A stretch of DNA of 64,000 bases from Magnolia sinica (lineage: Eukaryota; Streptophyta; Magnoliopsida; Magnoliales; Magnoliaceae): NCBI RefSeq assembly GCF_029962835.1, contig NC_080574.1, forward strand, positions 40,305,501 to 40,369,500, read 5' to 3'. Made by a program: the position numbers and the translations under genes. Below, in pieces: positions 22,640-33,212 of this stretch. The notes beneath the pieces were generated by a model. That model did not search any database and was not told the origin of the DNA. It saw only the letters and a program-made list of their open reading frames with translations. How positions within the stretch are numbered: position 1 is the stretch's first letter; every line of letters begins with the position of its first letter.

Positions 22640-23130
22640 CGTGGTGTCCTTTTTTTGCCACTTTCCTCAGATTCAGATGTCACTCATTTTTTTAAAACGG
22701 TCAAAGTAGCGTGCTCAGTACTAACCACCCAATTTTTCTAGACAACATCCGGCCCACCTTATTAATGGACCAGAGGTGTGAGATGACGGGTCTAGACATT
22801 TTAAAGCAGCCCACCTGATTAATGGCTCAGATCTCTCAAAAGTGATTATTCAGGTGATGTTGGACTGATAGGGTTGCCAGTTTTGTGACACCCCACTCAT
22901 AGCTGAAGTAACTCATTTTTTTTTTTTTAAATGGCATAGTATTTATATTCAGTGGCAACCATCTAATTTTTCTTGACAACATCCAGCCACCATACTAATG
23001 GACCAGAACTTTGAGATGATGGATCTAACCATTTTGAAGGGTCTCTCACCTGATTAATGTATTAGATCTCTCAAAAGTGGCCGTTCTCTGATGCTTGGAC
23101 CGATCAGCCCGCAATTTCATAGCACCTGTC
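22640..23130. repeat. Tandem duplication, 234-bp unit, two diverged copies
   Basis: The landmark aatttttctagacaacatcc (22731) recurs as aatttttcttgacaacatcc at 22965. The following 'aatggaccagA' and 'gatctctcaaaagtg' blocks also recur at the same spacing. The copies differ at many sites, so the duplication is old. Confidence 0.75.
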
Positions 23131-23140
23131 CGCTCAATTT

Positions 23141-23300
23141 AGGGCTATCGATGGGCCCAGCTCGGTCCTGGAAATTTTGAAATTTTGGAAAGGACTAGCC
23201 CATCAAGCCCAGACCGAACAGTTCAAAATCTAGGCCGAAGCCAATGCGGGCTTAAGAATACAAAAATTCAAATTTAAAGGGCCGAAATAGTGGGCCCAGT
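23141..23300. mobile_element. MITE fragment ('agggctatcgatgggcccag')
   Basis: It starts with a variant of the agggctgtcaatgggcc terminus, followed by 'agcccatcaagcccagacc'. The other end was not found. It is related to 21585-21730. Confidence 0.4.
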
Positions 23301-23509
23301 TCAGATGTATGGTAAACTAAAAATTATGCTTATTTGAGTATCTGATTATGCGTTTGGTGGATATTTATTAGACGGTTAAAAAAGATGATGAATGGGTTTG
23401 GTGGAATACACAACGGTCTTATTCCAACATACAAGTGTCCAATGAATCATGAGTTTAGTATCGTCCAAACAATGTGATGTTTGGACTGTGACTTAAATAC
23501 AATGAGTTG

Positions 23510-24419
23510 TGTTATGTGTAAAAATGGAATAGCCACTAAGAAAAAAAAAAAAACCAGCTCGGATATATATGCACGATACGAGAAGGTCGGCTAGCACTAG
23601 TAATGACAAAGGAGCTCCTAAACGGCAGGGAAGAACACTCTGTTACATTTCACGGAACGACTCCGAGTTCAGCCATCGGTAGATGGAATCTCTCTACCTC
23701 CTTCAGACATCGAGCCCTTCCACGGACCCATACATTTCCGAGCTGATGCTCGGAACATCTCTGGGAAAAGGATTTCGAAGCACGACCCCACACCGCATGA
23801 CAAAATGAAGAGGATGGATGTCCATCTATATTCTACCAAGGAAAGGAGCTCAGTCTTGGTCCTTCGACACGACTTCCAAGGGCAGGTCAATAGGTCAGCA
23901 GGTCGGTAATCTACTCATTATAAAGCCCGACCTCGGCTCACTAGAGGATTCAGGTTAACAAGCCACTCTCAGGCAACCGTATAAGTCACCTCGGCCTCTT
24001 ACTACATGTGCCTACCCTTTCTGACCTTGTTCCAATTGTAATTACCCGAGATCCTAGCCAAGGATCTCAGAAGATTATCGCAATACGGATCCACCCGAGA
24101 TCTCTGCCAAGGATTTCGGAAGATATCCACGATATAAACAGAATCTAAGTCCCTCTAAATATGCACCTACTAAATGGGGAGATCTTCATCTACGCCACTG
24201 CCCTCTCTCAACTATAAAAAGGACATCCTTGATAATGAAAGGTACATGCACATTCCTACCTAGAAAATACACCCAAACCCTTTACGTTCTACTAGACCTA
24301 ACTTGCATTTCTAACTTTGGCATCGGAGGGTCCCCTGCTGTAGTCAGGGTCTCCATCTTTGTCTTTTTTTTACATGTCTCAAGTAGTCTAAGAAGGATCA
24401 CCAAATTTTTACATCAACA
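23510..24419 (+). mobile_element. 5' LTR of the Tat element
   Basis: It starts TGTTATGTGTAAAAATGG and ends TTTTTACATCAACA, 910 bp. It aligns throughout with 42023-42910 (gagaaggtcggctagc, aaggagctcctaaa and others). A TATA-like actataaaaaggac lies at about 24211. The LTRs differ at many sites, so the insertion is not recent. Confidence 0.93.
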
Positions 24420-24440
24420 GTTTGGCGTCATATGTGGGAA
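24420..24440 (+). other. Tat-element primer-binding site
   Basis: TTTGGCGTCATATGTGGGAA follows the LTR end by one base. Tat-type elements typically have TTTGGCGCCGTCTGTGGGAA here, so the match is strong with a few transitions. Confidence 0.8.
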
Positions 24441-24479
24441 CGACATCGAAAGTCGTTCCCAACCCATTATGCTTTAACA

Positions 24480-25960
24480 ATGGTGAATGGAAGAAAGAAA
24501 GCTCAGATCTCCACCGTTGTGCCCGGTCCTGTGATGCTAGAACAGTCTGTAGACCATCGAGACTCATCTTCCCAACTTCAGGCTAATTTTGCGCCTATAG
24601 GCCTGGCACGACGATCCCGAAACTGGGGAGGTCGGCTCGTCTCCCTAGATAATCAAGTTGAAGCCTTAGCTAGCAACCTCGATCAAATAAGGCGTATGCT
24701 AGAGCAATAAATCCCCCCTCCTGATCTGGAGGCTGAGGAAGTTATCACTCGGGCTATCACCGAAGTTTCAGCACCATCTTAAGCACTCAACAGATCCCGG
24801 AGAAACTGATAGGTTGGCCAAGCACCGATGCGAGCACCTTCCCATGTTTCGAGCACTACCACACTAGCTGCCTCTGACTTACATCATGAGTTGGAGAAGT
24901 AGAAGCGTGGCAAAGCTCCTGAAATCGCGGCCGAGTCGGTAGCTGAGAATGAAGATCCTTGGGAAGACGAGCTCAACGAGATATGAGGTCAGATCGGCGA
25001 CATACGATAGGCCTATCATGCGCACGCTCCGACCTTGATAGAAGCCATGTTAGAGGAAACACCGCCCTTCACTATTGATATCATGCACGCTTAGATCCCG
25101 TCCAGATTCTAGATGCCACAAATCATCCCTTACTTTGGGGTCATTGACCCGACCGAGCATCTAGAGTCTTTCAGGGCGTGGATGGAGTTCAATGGTGCAT
25201 CGACCACAATAATGTGCTGAGAATTCTCCTTAACTCCGTTAAGGGCTGCTCGAAAATGGTTTCAACAATTGAAACCACAGTTCATCAGCTCATTCACACA
25301 ACGCAGTAAGGCCTTCATCACCAAATTTATTGAAGGAAAAGAAAGGATGAAACCAACTACTCGCCTCATCAGCGTCATCCATAAAGAAGACGAGCTGTTG
25401 AAAGACTACATCAAACGCTTCAACCTAGAAGCAATGCAAGTGGAAGGCTATTCGGATTAGATCGCCTTGGCAGCTATTATGGCCGACCTAAGGGAATGGT
25501 ATTCCTCTTCTCGCTCGGCAAGAATCCCCTGACAACACTGGCCGATCTCCGCAACCAAGCCCAAAAATACTCCAACATCGAGGAGTTTTTTAGTTCTTAA
25601 AAAGCTACCTAGAATAAGGGAAGCTCGACCAAGGAGAAACGACCTGAGGAAGAATAGGTGTCACCTCCCAGCAACAAGTGGAGAAGAGGCGACGAGTCGG
25701 CCAGAGGTCAGCGTCCGAGCAGACGACACGAGAGCAAGTTTAGCTCTTACACTCTGCTTAACACGATGCTTAAGCAGGTCCTCATAGAAGTTCGGGACAA
25801 ACTACTACTGAAATGGCCGAACAGAATGAAGACCGATGACGACAAGCGAGACAAATGGAAGTACTACCACTTCCACCGCGACCACAGGCACTCCACTAGA
25901 GACTGCTTCGACCTTAAAGAAGAGATCGAAGTTATCATCTATAATGCGCATTTATGAGAA
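24480..25960 (+). pseudogene. gag of the Tat element, with multiple stops and frameshifts
   Basis: It encodes the capsid polyprotein that packages element RNA. The start at 24480 (MVNGRKKAQIS) opens a frame that stops at 24708. The capsid core is clear at 25130-25500: PYFGVIDPTEHLESFRAWME, then AARKWFQQLKP, FITKFIEGKERMKPTT and LLKDYIKRFNLEAMQV, all matching the retrotransposon gag domain pattern. The C-terminal nucleocapsid knuckle (25850-25910) reads YYHFHRDHRHSTRDC: the first Cys and the Gly are replaced (Tyr, Arg). In-frame stops lie at 24984, 25008, 25092, 25110, 25218 and 25458; most sit where a CAG or CGA codon is expected. A frame change occurs near 25500-25660. Confidence 0.9.
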
Positions 25961-26159
25961 TATGTCAATATGAGGGAAGAACAGTCAGATCGGAAGAAGA
26001 GCAGCCCATCAATAATAATGAGGCTAATGGAGAAATCCACACCATCTTCGGCGGACTTGCTGGAGGAAGAGACTCAAATCGAGCACGTAGAGCCCATGCC
26101 TGAAGTATCAGTCACAGCAGCTCAGAACATCAAATCCACATCACTAGTAGACCTCCAAA

Positions 26160-27245
26160 GGAATAGAAAGTGGCATCCTGCAAGCTGACCTTCACTGAAG
26201 AGGATGCTCGAGGTGTCCACCACTTCATTAATGATGCACTGGTGATGGCCATGACTATAGCCAACCACAAAGTGTTTCGGATTTTGGTGGACACCGGCAG
26301 CTAGGGGTGTACACGAATCGAGTTAGCTCGGTTAGCTCGCTCGACTCGACTCGAAAAAGCTTGATTCGACTCGGTTCGAAGCGGAGTTCGAGCCTAATCG
26401 AGCTGATTTTTTTGAGCTCAAAAAAAATTCGAATCGAGTTCGAGCTTACCCGAGCTTGACTCGAATCAGATCGAACACCAACTCGAATCGAACTCAGATC
26501 GAACTAGTTCGGTGACTCGGTTACTTTGAAATTAATGTTGCTCACCAAGTGTTTGATGAAATGACTCAACGAAGGGTCGGCTAGTGGCAAGGAAGGTATG
26601 TATATGAAACAAATATAATTTTTTTCTTGATTTTGAAGTTGCCTAGAAGGTGTTTGATGAAAATACTTGTAAAAAGTTGCTGTTGTTGTACACACGGTGA
26701 GAATTTGAAAGTGCATAGTATGTGTTTATGAAAATGTTGCAGAGGCTCGATTTTAGCTCGAACTCGGCTCGAACTGGCCCGAGCTGCTAACCGAACCAAG
26801 CCGAGCTAGCTAGTCAGGCTTGAAGACTAAGCCAAGTCGAGGTGAGGCCAGCTCGACTTGGTTTGACTCGGTGTACACCCCTATCGGCAGCTCAGCCGAC
26901 ATCCTCTTCATCGAAGCCTTCGACAAAATGGGAGTAGGAAGGTCCCGACTCCGTCCTATCAAAACTCCCTTTGCTCGGGTTCGCAGGGGACAGAGTCACC
27001 TCCGAGGGATCCATATAGCTCCCGGTTATAGCGGGAGAAAGATAGAACCAAACAATGACTATGATCGACTTCCTTGTAATCGACTGCCCTTCTATCTACA
27101 AGGTCATCCTCGGACGACTATCCCTCAACGCCTTACGGGCAATAGTGTCGACCTATCACTTGGCAATGAAATTTCCGACCAAGCATGGAGTTGGGCAAGT
27201 CAGAGGAGATCCGCGGGAAGCTAGCGGTGCTACTCCATGGCACTA
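26160..27245 (+). pseudogene. Aspartic protease of the Tat element, split by a MITE
   Basis: From 26171 the frame reads VASCKLTFTEEDARGVHHF and ends at 26301 with ILVDTGS. After the 582-bp insertion it resumes with SADILFIEAFDKMGV (26891-26935), so the retropepsin signature DTGSSADILF is cut between the two serines. Downstream, FLVIDCPSIYKVILGRLSLN then ALRAIVSTYHLAMKFPT (27067-27180) is the C-terminal flap and dimer region, in a different frame from the preceding part. The enzyme would process Gag-Pol. Its active-site codons GAC ACC GGC lie at 26290-26298. Confidence 0.9.
26302..26883. mobile_element. hAT-like MITE in the protease, 582 bp, TSD CCGGCAGC/TCGGCAGC
   Basis: The ends are TAGGGGTGTACACGAATCGAG less its last base, and its partner TAGGGGTGTACACCGAGTC when reverse-complemented: a 13-bp perfect terminal repeat. 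The 8-bp flanks 26294-26301 and 26884-26891 differ at one base, as expected for a hAT target duplication. The body is filled with gctcgact/gagtcgag words around an AT-rich core at 26510-26740 containing gtgtttgatgaaatgactca. The same family, with a perfect TSD, is at 60600-61245. There is no transposase. Confidence 0.92.
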
Positions 27246-27399
27246 AGAACACAACACCACGCGACCACCATCACCTCCCTCAATCCTCAGGAGGACTCGA
27301 TCGAAAGAGAGTGTCCAATGGAGGACCTTGTAACCATCTTGCTCAATGAATCCGACCCGACCCAACCCAAACAGTACAGGTTGGCTCATCGTTGACACC

Positions 27400-27674
27400 A
27401 ACTCTATGAAATGAGATCTTAGATTTCCTTCGACGACACGCCGACATATTCGCCTGGTCTCATCGGGACATACTCAACGTCAATACAAAAGTGATGGTTC
27501 ATAAACTAATGTCAACCCTGACCACCGACCAGTGAGGCAGAAGTGACAAGCGTTCGAACCAGAACGGTACACATCATCGGTGAAGAGGTCGGCAAGCTCC
27601 TCAGAGCATGTTTCATCGAAGAAATCTACTACCCTAACTAGATTGCCAACGTTGTCTTGGTAAAAAAAAAGGTT
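27400..27674 (+). pseudogene. Reverse transcriptase N-terminal part of the Tat element
   Basis: The frame gives EEVGKLLRACFIEEIYYPN then a stop, and IANVVLVKK: the RT block 'EVxKLLxAGFIREVxYPxWLANVVLVKK'. The expected Trp is a stop (TAG). The sequence is cut right after the lysines by a solo LTR at 27680. Confidence 0.85.
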
Positions 27675-27679
27675 CAATG

Positions 27680-29747
27680 TGTAAGTGTTATACTTTATAT
27701 CCCTGTTTGTTGTCAAATTTGTGATGTCAAAATCACTGTTATGTTATATATAACCTGCTTAAGTGAAGCTCTCTCAAGGATCAACATACATGAACAAGCT
27801 AAGCTCACATCAAGCAAAGCTCTCAAGTACAAGACTCAGGATCTTGAATGAAAGAACTGATCACAAGACAAGACTCTTGAATGCAAGAACTGCTCACAAG
27901 ACTCAAGCTGAAAAGAAAAAGAAAGTACAAGGCAAGACTCAAGCTGAACTCAAGACTCAAGTTAAAACTCAAGCCACTTTCATGATTGAGCTACTTCAAG
28001 GTTTAGTCTACATCAAGACTTCAAGGCTCATTCTTCATGGTCTCTTGTTTCAATGTCCATACTTCTTGATTGAGGTTTGTTTGACCATAGGATGACCTTA
28101 GAAAGTAGGTCATTTCGGATACATAAGTCGAATGTTATTTTACATGAGATTGGTCTGTTCTTCGACCAGTCTTAGGTCTGCTTCGACTAGTCCTAGACTT
28201 GCTTCGACCGGTCTAAGAAATTCCTGGATCGATCGTAAGTTTGTTACAAATTGCGGATAAAATCTGTTAGCCTTGACTAGTCACGGAACTGCATTGACCG
28301 ATCGTAGGAACAGTGTCGACTGCATCTTCGACCGGTCGTAGAATCTACGACTCGAAGTCCAACGAGTCTTTGCAGGTTCTTCGACCGATCGAAGGAAACC
28401 TACGACCGATCGTAGGTGACCTACGACGATCGTAGGAGGGCTACGACATCGTAGAACGGTCAAAGCATATCCCGCCGGATTTTTCAAATATCTGTTAGAG
28501 CTTCGACTAGTCGTAGAGCACTCTAGACATCGAAGACCTGATCTTTTCACTTATAAATAGAGCACGAATCTCGGAAGAAATCATCGATTTAATTATAGTA
28601 TTCAAGCCAATCTTCGTCGAACTTCCGAGAGATAATTTTGTGCTCCATCTAAGCTAAGTGTGCTTATTTAATATCTTCTTTCCTTAGCTTTATTTTAATT
28701 GATTTTGTTTCGTATATTCAATCTGATTTGAAAAGAGGAATTGTTATTCCCTTTCTTTGGAATTAAAATCAATTAAGGCAAGCCCTATTTGGTTTAATTT
28801 AAAATCTATTAGAACTAGAACCATTGTAATCGAGTACTGGACATTGAACTTGGACATTCAATCATCTACTTTGATTTGGTTCTACCGGGCTGCTACAACG
28901 AAGGAGATATTCAGGTATTTTACATATTGTAAATTCCTTTCTATTATTTTGGTTTCTTTCAAGATTTGCCAGAAAAATCTTGTTATTTTGGTTATCTGAG
29001 GAGAGCCAGGAAAACTCAGAAGTGGGGGTTTTTCTAATTGTGTAAGCCCACATACAAAGACACAATTGTAAGGGTTTTGGGTGAACCTGGGAAAACCTAT
29101 CTTTAGTGAACGCTAATATCCCCTGTGTGAGGATATTAGGAGTGGAGTAGCTTTTTGTGTGGCTGTTGGATAACAATTGGTGAACACACAGGCGAACCAC
29201 TATAAATCCTTTGAGTTGTGGTTGATTGATTTATTCTTTTAATTGTTTTTATTCTTTTTGTGGGATGTATGTATGGTGGTGAATGTTGTAATTATTTCAA
29301 GCTTTGTGAGAATGTTGTAATAGCTTAGAATTTACTTTCTGCTATTCCTTTATAAGTTTGTTTTTCAATTTCATTTTGAAAGTTGTTCCAGCAAGGCTGC
29401 CCTGCCATTTTTATGGTGTATGGCTGTCCCTAGAACAATACATCTTTAATTACAAGTTATTTCAATTCAGTTCATATTTGTTTTTGTATTCCTCTTCGAT
29501 TTGAGACTTGATACAAAGACCTTTCTAGAAATAAGGTTGTCCTACCATAAACTCTGTTTTTGGTGTAAGGTTGTCCTTAGAATAACGTTTGTATCAACCT
29601 CTCAAGATCTGAATTTTGAGGTTGTTTTTCTTTCCTGCATTATTATTTAATTTGGCTATCATTTTCTTTATTATTCCGCTGTTATAAGTTTTTATTTGGC
29701 ATTGTCCTATTCACCCCCCCTCTAGGACATATAGCTTGGCCTTTTCA
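27680..29747 (+). mobile_element. Solo LTR in the RT gene, probably Copia, 2068 bp, TSD CAATG
   Basis: Termini are TGTAAGTGTTATAC...GGCCTTTTCA. Perfect TSDs CAATG lie at 27675-27679 and 29748-29752. A TATA-like ttataaatagagc is at 28551. Downstream are features common in long Copia (SIRE-like) LTRs: 'gtgggggtttttctaattgt', 'tgggtgaacctgggaaaacc', and 'tattcaccccccctctagg' near the end. Upstream of the TATA box is a short-period repeat (28145-28530). The Copia assignment is by resemblance. It interrupts RT after LVKK. Confidence 0.85.
28145..28530. repeat. Short-period 'cgaccggtcgtag' repeat in the solo-LTR U3
   Basis: At least ten imperfect copies of ttcgaccggtcgtagg and its variants, often self-complementary (cgaccgatcgtag, cgactagtcgtag), are spaced 20-50 bp apart just upstream of the TATA box at 28551. 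They could be promoter elements. Confidence 0.75.
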
Positions 29748-29752
29748 CAATG

Positions 29753-30290
29753 AAAAGTGATGGGTCTGTGTTAATTACACCAACCTGAACAAAGTCTGTC
29801 CCAATGATAGTTTCTCCCTTCCACGAATTGACCAGCTAGTCGACAGCACATCCGAGCACAAGCTCCTAAGCTTTATGGATGCTTACTCAGGATATAATCA
29901 AATCATCATGCATCCCTACGACAAGCAAAAGATGACATTTGTCACCGACAAAGGACTCTACTGCTATAAGGTCATGCCCTTCGGGCTGAAGAATGATGGG
30001 GTCACATACCAACGACTCGTCAACAGGATGTTCGCTCGGCAGATCTGGACGCTCCATGAAGGTCTACGTCGATGATATGCTCGTTAAGAGCATCAAAGCT
30101 ATGGGCCACATCACCGACCTTAAGGAGATGTTCACAATTTTGAGAAAATATCATATGAAACTGAATCCGAGTAAATGATCCTTCAGCATCAGCTCGGGAA
30201 AGTTCCTAGGCTTTCTGGTCAGCCAAAGAGGGATTGAAGCAAACCCCAATAAGATCTAAGCTCTGCTAAATATGAGATCGCCCAGGATGA
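29753..30290 (+). pseudogene. Reverse transcriptase catalytic part of the Tat element
   Basis: Resumes with NEK-stop-WVCVNYTNLN, then FMDAYSGYNQIIMHPYDKQK (first catalytic Asp, about 29876) and YKVMPFGLKNDGVTYQRLVN. After a one-base frameshift near 30050 it continues VYVDDMLVKS, so the YVDD catalytic box is intact (30065-30076). GKFLGFLVSQRGIEANPNKI then follows. RT copies element RNA into DNA. The stop for Trp and the frameshift inactivate it. Confidence 0.92.
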
Positions 30291-31450
30291 TGAAAGAAAT
30301 TCAATGCCTTATAGGGAGAGTTGCCGCCCTCAATTGTTTCATCTCCCGAGTCACTGACAAGTGTCTCCCTTTCTTCAAGTAGTTAAAAGGAAAGCAGAAG
30401 ATAGAACGGATCAAGGAATGAAGCTTGCCTTCCAGCAGCTCAAACAGTACTTAGGTTCACCCCCACTACTTTCAAAGCCCAAGCAAGGAGAATCGCTACT
30501 ACTATACTTAGCAATCTTAACAGCATCGGTTAGCTCGGCCCTTATCCGAGAACAAGAAGGGAAATAACTACTGGTGTAATATGTTATTAAAGCCTTAGTC
30601 CTGGCCGAGACCAAGTACCCAGACATCGAGAAGCTCGCCCTGGCTTTGGTCATGTCATCCCTTTGCCTCCGACCATACTTTCAGGCCCACACAATTATAG
30701 TCTCGACCAACCAACCTCTCCTCCAACTACTCAAGAAGCCCAAGGTGTCGGGGAGACTCATAAAATAGGCAATCGAGCTCAGTAAATTCGACATCAAATA
30801 TCGGCCCCAGACCGCCATCAAAGGCCAAGCAGTGGCTGATTTTATTGTCGAACTCGCAGGCGGGCACGACTTGGAAGTTAGTCTGAACAGCGAAACAGAT
30901 CAACCTATAGACCAAGCAGCCGAGCCAGACCTACCAACCTAGACATTATACGTTGATGGTTCATCCAATTCTAAAGGCAGTGCGGCTAGGGTAGTCGTTG
31001 AGGCTCCTGACCAGATATGCACACAGTATGCCTTAAGATTTAGATTTCAAATATCGAATAACGTGGCGGAATACGAAGCATCACTTACCGAAATCAGACT
31101 AGCAGCAACAATGGGGGCTCATAGCCTAAAAGTTCACAGTGATTTGCAATTCGTCGTCAACTAGATAGTCAGCGAGTACCAAGCCAAGGAAAAGAGAATG
31201 ATCGCCTATTTACAAAGGGCCCGAGAACTCATCAACAAATTCTCCAAGTGCGACATCAGCCTGATCCCCAGGTCAAAAAAATCCAAAGAAGATACTCTAG
31301 CAAAGCTGGCCACAGCGGCTGGAGACGACATCCTGAAGTCGATCCTAATCCAGTTTCTAACCGAGCAAAGTATCAACGAGTCCAACCCAAGCGTAATTCT
31401 TCCAAGAAGTTTGACACCGAGCCGGATGAACCCAATAGTCGACTACCTTT
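30290..31450 (+). pseudogene. RNase H plus second (archaeal-type) RNase H of the Tat element
   Basis: The first RNase H lies at 30450-30860: LLLYLAILTASVSSALIREQ, KYPDIEKLALALV, and LRPYFQAHTI. The connection FDIKYRPQTAIKGQAVADFI precedes a second domain from 30943: LYVDGSSNSKGSAARVVVEA, with the first catalytic Asp at 30954, then ISNNVAEYEASL and KVHSDLQFVV. A duplicated RNase H of this type between RH and integrase is a marker of the Tat clade. Stops lie at 30568, 30580, 30940 (expected Trp) and 31162 (expected Gln), with others. RNase H removes the RNA template strand; the role of the extra copy is unsettled. Confidence 0.9.
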
Positions 31451-31559
31451 AGGAAGGGAAACTGCCCGAAGATCGACTCAAAGCACGCAGACTTCAATCC
31501 AAGTTGGCTCGAAACACTATGATCGGGGACATTTTATATAAAAAATGATTCTCTCTACC

Positions 31560-32690
31560 TTATCTCAGATGTCTTTGACCTGAGGAGGCCGAGTATGTTC
31601 TGAGAGAGATACACGAAGGAATTTGTGACAACAATTCCGGCAGTTGTGCCCTTGCCCACAAGGTCATCCGACAAGGGTGCTTTTGGCTAACCATCCAGAA
31701 GGATGCCAAGTAGTACACCCAGAAGAGCGACAAATGTTAAAGATTCGCGACGATACCTCATCGGCCACCCGAGCAGCTAACCCCCATGACCGAGCCGTGG
31801 CCGTATTCCCAATGGGGGATAGACATCATCGGCCCCCTACCGACTCACAAAGACCAGACCAAGTTTACAGTCGTCGCAATCATCTACTTCACCAAATGGG
31901 TCGAGGTCGAGCCTTTGGCCAGATTACTAAGCAGAAAAGCACCAACTTCATCTAGAAAAACATCATATGTCAGTTCAGAATCCCACACACGATCGTCTCG
32001 GACAACGAGAAGCAGTTCGATAATGATTGATTTCGAGGCATGTTTGGAAACCTCGAAATTCAAAACACCTACTCATCGCCTTGACATCCCCAAGCTAAAG
32101 TTCAGGTTGAGCCAGTCAACAAGATCATTAAGAACCACCTCAGAACCGGACTTGAAAAAGACAAAGGCACGTGGGCTGAAGAGCTCCCTTCCGTATTATG
32201 GGCATATCGAACCACTACTCAAACATCCACAGGAGAGACCCCATTCTCCCTAGTTTTCAATGCCGACACGGTCGTGCTAGTGGAAATAGGACTTTTCACA
32301 GCATGTATCCGATCCTACGATGAAGCTCAAAATGCCGAGCAGATCACACTGGACCTTAATATGCTCGAGGAAAAAGGGAGCAAACCCAATTCAAAGTCGC
32401 AACTCAACAACAACAGGTCGCCCAATTCTACAATTCCAGAGTAAGGAAGAGAAGGTTCCGAGCTAGAGATTTGGTCCTCCACCGAACCTTCCAGAATACT
32501 AAGGAGCCTAGTTCAGGGATTATGTGGCCGGACTGGGAAGGATCCTACAGAATAACGAGCACCACCAGACCCGGGACCTATCGGCTCGAAGATGTGGAGG
32601 GACGGCCTTTATCATACCCATGAAACACCGAACACCTAAAGATCTACTACCCGTGAAGTCCGACCATACCCTAGGTCATAATCTACATGT
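31560..32690 (+). pseudogene. Integrase of the Tat element
   Basis: The N-terminal zinc-binding region reads EIHEGICDNNSGSCALAHKV, with the second His of HHCC replaced by Asn, and later KSDKC with the first Cys replaced by Ser. The catalytic core is recognisable: WGIDIIGPLP (Asp at 31822), IVSDNEKQFDN (Asp at 32001) and VQVEPVNKIIK (Glu at 32109). The second Asp and Glu are separated by 35 residues, the canonical D-35-E. Frameshifts occur at about 31950. The C-terminal part after 32280 (VLVEIGLFTACIRSYDEAQN) is degenerate. The enzyme would insert element DNA; here it cannot be made intact. Confidence 0.9.
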
Positions 32691-33212
32691 CTACTGTTCA
32701 AGTTTCTCAATAAAAATCCCAAACCGAAAATTTTTGATATCCACTCGCTATCTACCATTAATTGATTTACTACAAGGGCTACCAAGGACTTCCTTTAGTG
32801 CAAGGGAGAAACAAACCTCACCAATCGTATAGCCCTTAAAGAAGAGGATGGACCACTAATTAATAAATAACTACTCGGATTGCGTAATCTACAATGAGGA
32901 TCTCTTAATACAAGAGAAGATGATCCTCTTAAGCGAACTACTCGGTCCTCTGAGAAGGAACCATTGCAGCTCGTTCACCTATTCTACAAGGTCAAAATTC
33001 CCTTAATAAAAGGGCTCAAGAGCTCGCCCCTACGTTCTTACTCGACTAAAATGCTCGAGTCGTTAATATGCCTGACATGCGGAAAACTGACCTACTAAAT
33101 CTACTTTGAATCTCATACATAACAGATCATTGTAAAAAAAATTCCTTTTATTAATGACAAAAGAGAATACATATGGAAAAAATACAAAAAAAAGGAGAAG
33201 GTTGAAAACATA
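32691..33212. other. Spacer between integrase and the antisense ORF
   Basis: Non-coding, with short inverted words. It lies where the sense and antisense transcription units of the element converge. No terminator could be defined. Confidence 0.5.
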
